This document shows positions 34,776-43,365 of a DNA stretch of 64,000 nucleotides, piece by piece (positions within the stretch are counted from its first letter, which is position 1; each line of letters starts with the position of its first letter). The notes under the pieces were generated by a model, which was given only the letters and a program-made list of their open reading frames with translations, was not told the DNA's origin and ran no database searches. This DNA is from an uncultured Ruminococcus sp. (GTDB lineage: Bacteria > Bacillota > Clostridia > Oscillospirales > Ruminococcaceae). Location of the stretch: contig UQYK01000001.1 of the NCBI GenBank assembly GCA_900545285.1, positions 62,001 to 126,000 of the forward strand. Reading direction: 5' to 3'. The translations under genes were made by a program, and so were the position numbers.

Positions 34776-34842
34776 CCGAATGGCGGTTTTCATGCGCGGC
34801 AGAAACGCGCGCTAAATTTTGAAGTCAAAGGAATGGGATACA

Positions 34843-37254
34843 ATGAGCAAGAAATATGATTTTGCCTCTGTCGAGCCAAAGTGGCAGAAATATTGGAATG
34901 AACACAAATCTTTTGAAGCAAGTGCGGATCACACTAAGCCGAAGTTTTATGCATTGGTAGAGTTCCCGTATCCGTCCGGCCACGGCATGCACGTAGGTCA
35001 CATCAAGGCATATTCCGGTCTGGAAGTTGTCAGCCGGAAGCGGCGGATGCAGGGCTATAATGTGCTGTTCCCCATCGGTTTTGATGCCTATGGTCTCCCC
35101 ACGGAAAACACGGCCATCAAGACCGGCGTACATCCCCGGAAGGTAACCGATGACAATATCGTAAAGTTTACCGGACAGCTCAAGCGCGTGGGCTTTTCCT
35201 TCGACTGGTCCAGAGTGATTGATACCACAGATGAAAACTATTACAAGTGGACACAGTGGATCTTTTTGAAGATGTTCGAAAAGGGTCTGGTATTCCGGGA
35301 TAAGACACTGGTAAACTACTGCCCCAGCTGTAAGGTGGTTCTGTCCAATGAGGACTCCCAGGGCGGCAAGTGCGATGTCTGCCACAGCGATATCGTGCAA
35401 AAAACAAAGGAAGTATGGTACCTGCGCATTACCGAATACGCAGACAAGCTCCTGCAGGGACTGGAAGAGGTAGACTATCTGCCTAATGTAAAGCTCCAGC
35501 AGCAGAACTGGATTGGTAAATCTACAGGTGCATTTGTGGATTTTGCCATCAAGGAACAGGACGAAAAGCTGGAAATCTACACCACACGTCCGGACACCCT
35601 CTATGGCGTTACCTTTATGGTTATTGCGCCGGAGCACCCGATTATCCAGAAATACCGGGACAGCATTTCCAATATTGCAGATCTGGATGCCTATAAGGCA
35701 GAGTGCGCCAAGAAGAGCGAATTCGAGCGGACACAGCTGGTCAAGGATAAGACTGGTGTGAAGATTGAAGGTCTGACAGGAATCAATCCCATTACCGAAA
35801 AAGAAATCCCCATCTATATTTCTGACTATGTTATGATGGGATATGGTACTGGTGCTATCATGGCAGTGCCGGCTCACGACAGCCGTGACTATGATTTTGC
35901 AAAGAAATTCGGCATTGATATCATTGAAGTGATTCAGGGCGGCGATATTACAAAGGAAGCCTATACCGGAGACGGCGAAATGGTAAATTCTGGTTTGCTT
36001 AATGGCATCAGCAACAAAAAGGATGCCATTGCAAAAATGCTGGAAATCCTGGAGGAAAAGGGCTGCGGCAAAAAGGGCGTTCAGTACAAGATGAAAGACT
36101 GGGCCTTCAACCGGCAGCGTTATTGGGGCGAACCGATTCCCATTGTACACTGTCCGCAGTGCGGCATGGTGCCGGTGCCCTATGAAGAACTGCCGCTGCG
36201 TCTGCCGCCGGTAGAAAATTTCGAACCGGGTACAGACGGCGAAAGCCCTCTGGCGAAGATTGATTCCTTTGTACACTGCAATTGCCCCAAGTGTGGCGGT
36301 GCAGCAAGACGGGAAACCGATACCATGCCTCAGTGGGCAGGTTCCTCCTGGTACTTCCTGCGGTACTGCGATCCCCACAATGACAAGGAATTCGCTTCAC
36401 AGGAAGCATTGCAGTACTGGATGCCGGTAGACTGGTACAACGGCGGCATGGAGCATGTAACACGCCACATGATCTACTCCCGGTTCTGGCACAAGTTCCT
36501 GTATGATCTGGGACTGGTTCCGACTTCGGAACCCTATGCAAAGCGTACTGCACAGGGACTGATCTTAGGCCCGGACGGCGAAAAAATGTCCAAGTCCAGA
36601 GGCAATGTAGTAGATCCGAATGATGTGGTAGACGTTTACGGCGCAGATGTGCTGCGGCTGTATGTTCTCTTCATGGGCGACTATGAAAAGGCTGCACCGT
36701 GGAGTGAAAACAGTGTAAAGGGCTGCAAGCGCTTTATCGACCGAATTTGGGCATTGCAGGATAAGGTAGTAGACAGCGACAGCTACAGCGATGCACTGCG
36801 TTCCAAGATGCACAAAACCATTAAGAAGGTTTCCGGCGATATTGAATCCATGAAGTTCAACACCGCAATCGCAGCAATGATGACACTGCTGAATGATATC
36901 TATGATGCCGGCTCTATTACCCGGAAGGAATTCCGGGATCTGCTGATTCTGCTGTATCCGTTCGCACCGCATGTATCAGAGGAGCTGTATCAGGTGATCG
37001 GCTGTGAGGGCGTGCTCAGCGAACAGGAATGGGTGACTTATGATGAAGCACTGTGCGTAGATGATACCATTGAAATTGTGGTACAGATCAACGGTAAGGT
37101 AAAGGCAAAGCTGGAGATTCCGGCAGATGCAGAAAAGGATGCCGTTTTGGAACAGGCTGCGGCAGAACCGAAGATTGCAGAAGCAACCGCAGGAAAAAAT
37201 ATCATAAAGCAAATATATGTACCAAAGAAACTTGTTAATTTTGTGGTAAAATAA
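34843..37254 (+). CDS. leuS: Leucyl-tRNA synthetase
   Basis: An 803-residue class I synthetase. The HIGH motif appears as HVGH in YPSGHGMHVGHIKAY, and KMSKS in GEKMSKSRGNVVDPND. The editing domain (CP1) and the Zn-binding-like CPSC...CDVC and CPQC...CPKC pairs are present. It charges tRNA-Leu. The start at 34843 has AAAGGA upstream. The preceding 67 bases are too short for a T-box, so tRNA-sensing control at this point is unlikely. Confidence 0.96.
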   Translation: MSKKYDFASVEPKWQKYWNEHKSFEASADHTKPKFYALVEFPYPSGHGMHVGHIKAYSGLEVVSRKRRMQGYNVLFPIGFDAYGLPTENTAIKTGVHPRKVTDDNIVKFTGQLKRVGFSFDWSRVIDTTDENYYKWTQWIFLKMFEKGLVFRDKTLVNYCPSCKVVLSNEDSQGGKCDVCHSDIVQKTKEVWYLRITEYADKLLQGLEEVDYLPNVKLQQQNWIGKSTGAFVDFAIKEQDEKLEIYTTRPDTLYGVTFMVIAPEHPIIQKYRDSISNIADLDAYKAECAKKSEFERTQLVKDKTGVKIEGLTGINPITEKEIPIYISDYVMMGYGTGAIMAVPAHDSRDYDFAKKFGIDIIEVIQGGDITKEAYTGDGEMVNSGLLNGISNKKDAIAKMLEILEEKGCGKKGVQYKMKDWAFNRQRYWGEPIPIVHCPQCGMVPVPYEELPLRLPPVENFEPGTDGESPLAKIDSFVHCNCPKCGGAARRETDTMPQWAGSSWYFLRYCDPHNDKEFASQEALQYWMPVDWYNGGMEHVTRHMIYSRFWHKFLYDLGLVPTSEPYAKRTAQGLILGPDGEKMSKSRGNVVDPNDVVDVYGADVLRLYVLFMGDYEKAAPWSENSVKGCKRFIDRIWALQDKVVDSDSYSDALRSKMHKTIKKVSGDIESMKFNTAIAAMMTLLNDIYDAGSITRKEFRDLLILLYPFAPHVSEELYQVIGCEGVLSEQEWVTYDEALCVDDTIEIVVQINGKVKAKLEIPADAEKDAVLEQAAAEPKIAEATAGKNIIKQIYVPKKLVNFVVK

Positions 37255-37283
37255 CAAAAAGATCTGTTTTGTGAAAAAACCAC

Positions 37284-37312
37284 TTGACAATATCGGCAAT
37301 ATGTGGTACAAT
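37284..37312 (+). promoter_or_regulatory. Promoter of rpsU
   Basis: TTGACA (37284-37289), 17-base spacer, TACAAT (37307-37312). A leader of about 148 bases follows. Confidence 0.8.
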
Positions 37313-37318
37313 AAATTA

Positions 37319-37466
37319 TATTGCGAAAATAGATTGCACCATGTCAGATAGAGCTGATACCCGATTCCCGTTTGGCGGGATATTGGTGGTATAGATCAGA
37401 AGCTTTTTCCATTGGAAGAGGCGGAAGATTAGCCTCTGCCGTAGTGGCAAAGGGAGGGAAATGTAA
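37319..37466 (+). promoter_or_regulatory. Structured 5' leader of rpsU
   Basis: Three helices can be drawn: CTGATACC (37354-37361) with GGTATAGATCAG, enclosing CCCG/CGGG; AGAGGC (37417-37422) with GCCTCT (37432-37437); and TGCC/GGCA (37437-37449) directly before the AGGGAGGG ribosome-binding site. It could be an autoregulatory ribosomal-protein leader; I do not recognise a named motif. Confidence 0.45.
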
Positions 37467-37640
37467 GTGGCAGAAGTTCGCGTTGGTAAGAACGAGTCTT
37501 TGGACACCGCTCTGAAGCGCTTTAAGAGATCTTGTGCGAAGGACGGCGTTATCGCTGAAGTTCGTAAGAGAGAGCACTATGAAAAGCCTTCGGTAAAGCG
37601 TAAGAAGAAGTCTGAGGCTGCTCGTAAGCGCAAGTATTAA
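37467..37640 (+). CDS. rpsU: 30S ribosomal protein S21
   Basis: A 57-residue basic protein initiated at GTG 37467 behind GGGAGGGAA. It reads (M)[19 protein letters not shown], the S21 signature, then [17 protein letters not shown] and a lysine/arginine-rich tail ending RKRKY. Length and composition match S21 exactly. S21 helps mRNA base-pair with 16S rRNA at initiation. Monocistronic: a strong promoter and long leader precede it and an intrinsic terminator follows. Confidence 0.95.
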   Translation: MAEVRVGKNESLDTALKRFKRSCAKDGVIAEVRKREHYEKPSVKRKKKSEAARKRKY

Positions 37641-37667
37641 TAAAAAGCATTTGCGATACACAGCATG

Positions 37668-37701
37668 CGGGCGCACTTTTCAAAAAGTGCGCCCGTTTTT
37701 T
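37668..37701 (+). terminator. Terminator of rpsU
   Basis: CGGGCGCACTTTT (37668-37680) pairs with AAAAGTGCGCCCG (37683-37695), followed by six T. Confidence 0.95.
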
Positions 37702-37854
37702 GCAGTATGCCGCCTTTCGACATTTCCGGCATCAAAACAGAAGTATAATAGTAGTAGATACAGGTTGCTGCTTTTTGAAAAAAGGCGGCAAACAAAAGGA
37801 GGCCGTTCTGCACAAAAACAGGCAGGTTCTCAGAAACAAGAAGGAGGAAACGGG

Positions 37855-38370
37855 ATGCTGTTTCGGGCAAAAATTGCGCTGCGCAGTGTATGCGACATCA
37901 CACCGCAGCTTCTGGAAAAAATGGGTGTGCGGGGGCTGCTGCTGGATATTGACAACACGCTGACAACGCACGACAATCCGATACCGGCACCGGGGGTTGA
38001 GGGCTGGATTGCAGGCATGCAGGCGGCCGGGATTCGCCTTTGTCTGGTTTCCAACAACCATCCGCCCCGTGTTGCTCCTTTTGCAGAGCGGCTTGGCCTG
38101 GATTATGTTTGCGAGGGAAAAAAGCCCCTGTCCAAGGGATATCGGGAGGCGCTCCGGAAAATGCAGCTGTCCCGGAAAGAAACGGCGGCTGTGGGCGACC
38201 AGATTTTTACCGATGTTCTGGGGGCAAATCTGTTTCGAATCCCCTGTATTTTTGTGTTTCCCATGGAAATGGAGCAGACAAAGTTTTTTAAATTCAAACG
38301 CCGAATGGAAATTCCCTTCCTGCCCCGAAAGGTGTATGAGGAAAAGGAAAAAGGAGTCGATGAGATATGA
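37855..38370 (+). CDS. yqeG: YqeG family HAD-IIIA phosphatase
   Basis: A 171-residue HAD protein with the catalytic LLLDIDNTLTTHDNP, the Ser/Asn motif CLVSNN and the acidic VGDQIFTDVLGAN. The YqeG group resembles mitochondrial phosphatidylglycerophosphate phosphatase (PTPMT-independent Gep4), but the bacterial role is not settled. The start at 37855 has AAGGAGGA upstream. It overlaps aroQ by four bases (ATGA), so the two genes are coupled. Confidence 0.85.
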   Translation: MLFRAKIALRSVCDITPQLLEKMGVRGLLLDIDNTLTTHDNPIPAPGVEGWIAGMQAAGIRLCLVSNNHPPRVAPFAERLGLDYVCEGKKPLSKGYREALRKMQLSRKETAAVGDQIFTDVLGANLFRIPCIFVFPMEMEQTKFFKFKRRMEIPFLPRKVYEEKEKGVDEI

Positions 38371-38798
38371 TCAAAAAAGTATTGGTGATTCATGGGCCGA
38401 ACCTGAATTTGCTGGGAGAACGGGAGCCGGGCGTATACGGCAGCACCACATTTGCAGATCTGAACCGAATGATTCTGGATCGGGCAGAGGGGCTTGGCCT
38501 GGAATGCGAGATTTTTCAGTCCAATCATGAAGGCGCCATTATTGACAAGTTGCATGCAGCGCGCAAAACCTTTGACGGCGTGGTGATCAATGCCGGCGCA
38601 TATACCCATTACAGCTATGCCATTCATGATGCCATTCACGATATCCGGATTCCCTGCGTGGAGGTACACATCAGCAATATCTATGCCCGGGATCAATTCC
38701 GGTCTCATTCCGTGCTGAGTCCGGTTTGTGCCGGCACCATTGCCGGATTTGGCATCAACGGATACTTCCTGGCGCTTCAGGCGCTTTCTGAAATGTGA
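38367..38798 (+). CDS. aroQ: 3-Dehydroquinate dehydratase, type II
   Basis: A 143-residue enzyme. IHGPNLNLLGEREPGVYGST contains the active-site loop Arg and Tyr, NHEGAIIDKLH follows, then VINAGAYTHYSYAIHDAI and EVHISNIYARDQFRSHS with the catalytic His. It dehydrates 3-dehydroquinate in the shikimate pathway. Other shikimate genes are not in the window. The order aroQ-M24 peptidase-efp is common in clostridia. Confidence 0.95.
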   Translation: MIKKVLVIHGPNLNLLGEREPGVYGSTTFADLNRMILDRAEGLGLECEIFQSNHEGAIIDKLHAARKTFDGVVINAGAYTHYSYAIHDAIHDIRIPCVEVHISNIYARDQFRSHSVLSPVCAGTIAGFGINGYFLALQALSEM

Positions 38799-38812
38799 GG
38801 AGTGTGGTCATA

Positions 38813-39892
38813 ATGTTGAATCGTATTGCAGCCTTGATGCAGCGTCTTCCAGCCGGGACGGATGCTGCGCTGATTCAGTCCGATGTCAACCGCCGGTATT
38901 TTACCGGAATGCTTTCTTCTGCCGGAACAGTGCTCTGTTTCCGGGACTGCGCGTATTTTATCATTGATTTCCGGTATATTGAAAAGGCGCGAACCGTTGT
39001 GAAAAACTGTACCGTGCTGGAACAGCATGATTTGCTGGAACAGGTGCGGCATCTGCTGGAAGAGCATCAGGCGAAAACTGTGGCAGTGGAGTCTATGACC
39101 ATGACGCTGAACCAGTTTTCGAAGCTGAAAAAGAGTCTGGGGAGCCGCTTCCGGCTGGATTACAGTGATACACTCAGCCGCGCAATTTATGCGTGCCGTA
39201 CTGTAAAATCGGAGGCGGAGCTGGAGAAAATCCGGGCAGCACAGCGGATTGCAGAAATTGCCTTTATGGATATTCTGAATTTTCTGCGGCCGGGCATTTC
39301 AGAACGGGATGTTATGCTGCGGCTGAATCAGACGATGATGGAGCATGGTTCAGACGGGGAATCCTTTCCTACCATTGCCCTCACCGGAACGGCAACCTCT
39401 ATGCCCCACGGTGTGCCCTCGGCAGAGCGGCTGATTCAGGAAGGCGATTTTGTCCTGATGGATTACGGCGCAACAGTAGAGGGATATCACAGTGATATGA
39501 CGAGAACGGTTGCAGTGGGACAGCCCAGCGAGAAAATGCGGCAGATCTATGAAACTGTGCTCTGTGCGCAGAAGACAGCCATTGCCGGCGCAAAAGCCGG
39601 CATAACCGGCCGGGAACTGGACAAGTATGCCAGAGATATCATTGAAGAGGCTGGATATGGCGAGCAGTTCGGCCATTCTACCGGGCACGGCGTCGGCCTG
39701 GAAATTCACGAATTCCCCAATGCATCGCCGGGAACCGCGGTTGAACTGGAACCGGGAAATGTGGTGACTGTGGAACCGGGCATCTATTTGCCGGGAGAAT
39801 TCGGTGTGCGGATTGAGGATTTTGTGGTGATTCGGGAAGACGGCTGCGAGAACCTGACAAAAGCACCCAAGGAACTCCTTGTGTTAGCATAA
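38813..39892 (+). CDS. Xaa-Pro aminopeptidase-like M24 metallopeptidase
   Basis: A 359-residue protein. A creatinase-type N-terminal domain (about 1-125) precedes the pita-bread M24 catalytic domain. Metal ligands are visible: D in DYGATVEGYHSDMTRTV (two Asp), H in FGHSTGHGVGLEIHEFP, and Glu in VTVEPGIYLPGEFGVRIED. It removes N-terminal residues before proline or cleaves X-Pro dipeptides. The start at 38813 follows GAGGAGTG. Its usual partner efp is displaced by about 1.3 kb because a lipoprotein gene intervenes. Confidence 0.9.
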   Translation: MLNRIAALMQRLPAGTDAALIQSDVNRRYFTGMLSSAGTVLCFRDCAYFIIDFRYIEKARTVVKNCTVLEQHDLLEQVRHLLEEHQAKTVAVESMTMTLNQFSKLKKSLGSRFRLDYSDTLSRAIYACRTVKSEAELEKIRAAQRIAEIAFMDILNFLRPGISERDVMLRLNQTMMEHGSDGESFPTIALTGTATSMPHGVPSAERLIQEGDFVLMDYGATVEGYHSDMTRTVAVGQPSEKMRQIYETVLCAQKTAIAGAKAGITGRELDKYARDIIEEAGYGEQFGHSTGHGVGLEIHEFPNASPGTAVELEPGNVVTVEPGIYLPGEFGVRIEDFVVIREDGCENLTKAPKELLVLA

Positions 39893-39917
39893 TCGAAAAA
39901 GAAAATCATAGAAAAGG

Positions 39918-39970
39918 AACAGCACAGATAAACAAGAAGCATAGCTTTCTTGTACATTTGTGCTGTTTTT
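39918..39970 (+). terminator. Terminator of the yqeG-aroQ-M24 operon
   Basis: AACAGCACA (39918-39926) pairs with TGTGCTGTT (39959-39967), with an inner ACAAGA/TCTTGT stem, followed by T's. Confidence 0.85.
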
Positions 39971-40015
39971 CTTTTACTTTTTATGAAGATTCTAGTGAAA
40001 TTCGTGATTTTTATA

Positions 40016-40044
40016 TTGATACAGCATGGCTTATCCGTTATAAT
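40016..40044 (+). promoter_or_regulatory. Promoter of the lipoprotein gene
   Basis: TTGATA (40016-40021), 17-base spacer, TATAAT (40039-40044). Confidence 0.75.
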
Positions 40045-40098
40045 ATATGTATACAAAAGAATACTTGTACCAGATTGTGTAAATGAGGCGGAAAGCGT

Positions 40099-40965
40099 AT
40101 GTTCCGAAGAAAGTGGAGAATGACAAGCGTGATAATGTTAATCTGCTTTCTCCTATGCAGCTGCGGCAGCGAGGCAGAAAGCAAGAGCACTGCGGAAAAT
40201 TCTTCCGCAGTAGAAATTACCCCGCTGGATCAGATTCAGATGAATTATCAGAACAATCCCTATTTCGATGTATCAGACTTAACATATGTGGGAACCTATG
40301 AGCAAGAGTTCGCAAATGGAGCTGGCTTCGAAAATCCGGAGGACAATGACCCGGTTTTTGTGTGGAAAAAATACGTTTCTTCGGATGGGGAAACATTTTG
40401 TTTTGACGATCAGGGACGGCTGCGGAAATACAAGAATGCATTTTATTCCAATCCTGGCGGCGATTTTGAGGAAAACAAAACCAATGGTACACGAGCATCC
40501 GCAAAAATGAAGTCAGCTACGGAACTGGAAAAAATCAGTGAAGATATTGCAGAAAACTATATGGTAACAGAGGAAGCAGTTCGTGTAGAACCGTATGACG
40601 GAAACGGTTCATACATTATAAGAAATGCAGAGACACGAAATGCGTCCGAGGATGAAACAGTGGCAATTGTAGATCTGGACGCATATGGCGAAATTGAGTG
40701 GTTTACTGCTTCTTATGAAATTCAGATTTTGCCGGAGTTATACGATTATTTCAATCAAAAAATAGATGATTATATTGCAGAAAAAAAGCAAATATCGGAT
40801 ATTGCAGACTACACATGCGAACCGCGATATGAGCAAGTGGGAAACAAAGTGTATGCAATATATACGATAACGTATGAAGACTCTGGGGAAGATTATTTTT
40901 GTGAAATTGTAGGCTTTACCAAGGAAATTGAAACGGATGACAGCAGCGGTGATGTAAAAGAATAG
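40099..40965 (+). CDS. Putative lipoprotein of unknown function
   Basis: A 288-residue protein. An N-terminal signal segment (MTSVIMLICFLLCSCGSE) ends in a lipobox-like LLCSC, so it is probably lipid-anchored after cleavage before C22 or so. The rest is acidic and soluble, with no domain I recognise. The region is visibly richer in A+T than its neighbours and has its own promoter and terminator, so it looks like an insertion into the M24-efp neighbourhood. GAGGCGGA precedes the ATG. Confidence 0.75.
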   Translation: MFRRKWRMTSVIMLICFLLCSCGSEAESKSTAENSSAVEITPLDQIQMNYQNNPYFDVSDLTYVGTYEQEFANGAGFENPEDNDPVFVWKKYVSSDGETFCFDDQGRLRKYKNAFYSNPGGDFEENKTNGTRASAKMKSATELEKISEDIAENYMVTEEAVRVEPYDGNGSYIIRNAETRNASEDETVAIVDLDAYGEIEWFTASYEIQILPELYDYFNQKIDDYIAEKKQISDIADYTCEPRYEQVGNKVYAIYTITYEDSGEDYFCEIVGFTKEIETDDSSGDVKE

Positions 40966-40986
40966 CTGCACATTGGAGAACAGTCG

Positions 40987-41020
40987 AAGGCATTCGGGAT
41001 TCCGGGTGCCTTCATTTTTT
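40987..41020 (+). terminator. Terminator of the lipoprotein gene
   Basis: AAGGCATTCGG pairs with CCGGGTGCCTT (two G-U pairs) around a 4-base loop, then CATTTTTT. Confidence 0.85.
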
Positions 41021-41080
41021 GGAAAAATATCATATTTGCCAGCCAGTACAGAAAAATCCGGATTTTTTTTCGGGAAGGTA

Positions 41081-41109
41081 TTGCAAAACGCCGGAGAATG
41101 TAGTATAAT
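41081..41109 (+). promoter_or_regulatory. Promoter of efp
   Basis: TTGCAA (41081-41086), 17-base spacer, TATAAT (41104-41109). Confidence 0.75.
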
Positions 41110-41208
41110 AATTACAAGCAATGCTTTTTTGAGGGGATTCTCGGCCTTATTTTCGGAGGATGCCCTGTCGTTGCAAGAAACATAGGAATAAAACGGAGGT
41201 TTCAATTT

Positions 41209-41766
41209 ATGATTTCAGCAGGCGATTTCAGAAACGGTATCACATTTGAACTGGATGGCAACGTGGTACAGGTTATCGAATTTCAGCACGTTAAGCCGGG
41301 TAAGGGTGCCGCTTTTGTCCGCACCAAGTATAAGAATGTTATCACTGGCGCAGTGGTAGAACGTTCCTTTAACCCGACAGATAAGTATCCGACTGCTTAT
41401 ATTGAACGTAAGGACATGCAGTATCTGTACAGCGACGGTGATCTGTATTACTTCATGGATATGGAAACATATGAGCAGCAGCCGATTGACAAGTCCAAGC
41501 TTGGCTCTGCATTCCAGTTTGTAAAGGAAAATATGGAAGTTAAGGTTCTGTCCTACAAGGGCAACGTATTTGGTGTAGAACCGCCGAACTTCGTAGAACT
41601 GGAAGTAACAGAGACAGATCCGGGCTTTAAGGGTGATACTGCAACCAATGCAACAAAGCCGGCTACACTGGAAACTGGCGCAGAGATCAAGGTGCCGCTG
41701 TTCATTAACCAGGGCGACATGATCCGGATCGACACCAGAACCGGTGAATATATGGAACGTGCATAA
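41209..41766 (+). CDS. efp: Translation elongation factor P
   Basis: A 185-residue three-domain factor starting [20 protein letters not shown]. The acceptor loop reads [10 protein letters not shown], with the tip lysine K32 conserved as in other Firmicutes. EF-P rescues ribosomes stalled on polyproline. ACGGAGG lies upstream of the ATG. No EpmA/EpmB-type modification genes are near. A small GCAG/CTGC hairpin with five T's (41769-41788) lies after it. Confidence 0.96.
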   Translation: MISAGDFRNGITFELDGNVVQVIEFQHVKPGKGAAFVRTKYKNVITGAVVERSFNPTDKYPTAYIERKDMQYLYSDGDLYYFMDMETYEQQPIDKSKLGSAFQFVKENMEVKVLSYKGNVFGVEPPNFVELEVTETDPGFKGDTATNATKPATLETGAEIKVPLFINQGDMIRIDTRTGEYMERA

Positions 41767-41848
41767 GCAGGAAACGAATCTGCTTTTTGCATCCCGCAGT
41801 GCTGCGGCATAAGGGCGGCAGGCTGCACAGGAATAGGAGGTATTCTGT

Positions 41849-42319
41849 ATGAACCTGACAGATAAAATGGCGTATTTACGTGGAATGGTTGACGGCATGG
41901 AGCTGGATCTGACAACTTCCAAAGAAGGCAAGGTACTGGGACAGCTGCTGGATGTCATGCAGGAAATGACTGCCTATGTTGTAGATTTGCAGACACAGGT
42001 GGACGAATTGACAGAGGTCTGTGATCTGCTGGATCAGGATCTGGGCGATGTAGAAGACGTTGTCTATGACGAAGAAGACGATGACGATGCTTTTGCACCC
42101 TATGATGATGAAGAAGAGCTGGAAGAGGATGACGAGGATCTGTATGAAGCCGTATGTCCGTCCTGCAACAATGTAATCGCGCTGAGCGAATCCATTCTGG
42201 AAGAGGGCGAGATGCCATGCCCTTGCTGCGGTGAAATGCTGGAATTTGATTACAGCGACCTGTCTCTGGATGACGGAGACGCAGACGTGGCTGAGGACAG
42301 CACTCCGGAAGAAGCATAA
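41849..42319 (+). CDS. CD1247-type acidic zinc-finger protein
   Basis: A 156-residue protein. The N-terminal helical region (about 1-65, MNLTDKMAYLRGMVDGMELD) matches the domain known from Clostridioides CD1247. A strongly acidic linker (about 72-100) precedes a C4 zinc ribbon CPSC...CPCC, and an acidic tail follows. The function is not known. The location next to efp is shared with other clostridia. AGGAGG precedes the start. Confidence 0.78.
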   Translation: MNLTDKMAYLRGMVDGMELDLTTSKEGKVLGQLLDVMQEMTAYVVDLQTQVDELTEVCDLLDQDLGDVEDVVYDEEDDDDAFAPYDDEEELEEDDEDLYEAVCPSCNNVIALSESILEEGEMPCPCCGEMLEFDYSDLSLDDGDADVAEDSTPEEA

Positions 42320-42407
42320 TCCGGCACACATCGGAAACAATAGCAGAGAACAGCACCGGAACATGCAGCAGTGCACAGTCTTTCCGGACTCGTTCTGCAA
42401 AAAAAGG

Positions 42408-42435
42408 CAAGCCGGCGGTAAGTCGGCTTGTTTCA
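42408..42435. terminator. Weak hairpin between the CD1247-type gene and nfnA
   Basis: CAAGCCG (42408-42414) pairs with CGGCTTG (42424-42430). The forward T-tract is weak (TTTC); the A-run before it would give a T-tract on the opposite strand. Confidence 0.45.
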
Positions 42436-42508
42436 TTCCCATGACAGCTCTGTCTGAGACAAAAATATGCGTGTACCCATGAAGAAATTGTTTCATGCAG
42501 GAACGTAA

Positions 42509-43363
42509 ATGAAGCACGAGGTGGCAAAATTGTTTCAAATAGTGGAAAAGAAAAAACTGAATGATGCTGTAACAATGGTACGAATTGCGGCACCGTTGAT
42601 TGCAAAAAAGGTTTTGCCGGGACAATTTATTATTTTCCGGCTGGATGAATTTGGTGAGCGCATTCCGCTGACTGTTGCGGACTATGACCGCGAGGGCGGA
42701 ACCATTACCCTGATTTTTCAGGCTGCCGGGGAGAGCACCCGTCAGTTTGCAGCGCTGGAAGCAGGAGACGCTATCCTGGATCTGGTAGGGCCGCTGGGCG
42801 TTCCGACGGAACTCCCGGAGGGCACAAAGTCGGTTTGCGTAATCGGCGGCGGCGTTGGATGCGCAATCGCTTATCCCCAGGCAAAGCATCTGCACAGCCT
42901 GGGCTTGCAGGTAGATACGATTGTAGGCTTCCGGAACAAGGATATTGTAATTCTGGAAGACGAATTCCGGGCATGCAGCGACAATCTGTATGTGTGCACC
43001 GATGACGGCTCCTATGGAACAAAGGGATTTGTGACCAATGTTCTGAAAGAACAGCTGGATGGCGGCAAGCAGTATGATGTGGTAATCGCCATTGGCCCGG
43101 TTCCGATGATGAAGTTTGTCTGTCAGACCACAAAGCCCTATGACGTAAAGACCATTGTATCGCTGAACCCGGTTATGGTAGATGGTACCGGCATGTGCGG
43201 CGGATGTCGTGTAACAGTCGGCGGAAAGACCAAGTATGCCTGTGTAGACGGCCCGGACTTTGACGGACATCAGGTGGATTTTGATGAACTGATGCGCCGC
43301 AACGGCACCTATCGGGAACAGGAACAGCATGCATGTCATCTTTACGGAAAGGGGGCACAGTAA
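42509..43363 (+). CDS. nfnA: NADH-dependent reduced ferredoxin:NADP+ oxidoreductase, subunit A
   Basis: A 284-residue FAD/NAD-binding protein of the ferredoxin reductase type. The FAD region has GQFIIFRLDEFGERIPLTVA, NAD binding VIGGGVGCAIAYPQAKHL, and a C-terminal [2Fe-2S] site with MCGGCRV and YACVDGPDF. Paired with the following flavoprotein it forms Nfn, which bifurcates electrons between NADPH, NAD+ and ferredoxin. Older names are sulfide dehydrogenase or glutamate synthase subunits; no glutamate synthase large subunit is present, so Nfn is the better reading. Confidence 0.85.
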   Translation: MKHEVAKLFQIVEKKKLNDAVTMVRIAAPLIAKKVLPGQFIIFRLDEFGERIPLTVADYDREGGTITLIFQAAGESTRQFAALEAGDAILDLVGPLGVPTELPEGTKSVCVIGGGVGCAIAYPQAKHLHSLGLQVDTIVGFRNKDIVILEDEFRACSDNLYVCTDDGSYGTKGFVTNVLKEQLDGGKQYDVVIAIGPVPMMKFVCQTTKPYDVKTIVSLNPVMVDGTGMCGGCRVTVGGKTKYACVDGPDFDGHQVDFDELMRRNGTYREQEQHACHLYGKGAQ

Positions 43364-43365
43364 TC

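Noticed and set aside
34776..34842. T-box leader before leuS
   Set aside because: The gap is 67 bases, too short for a T-box, and no T-box motif is visible.
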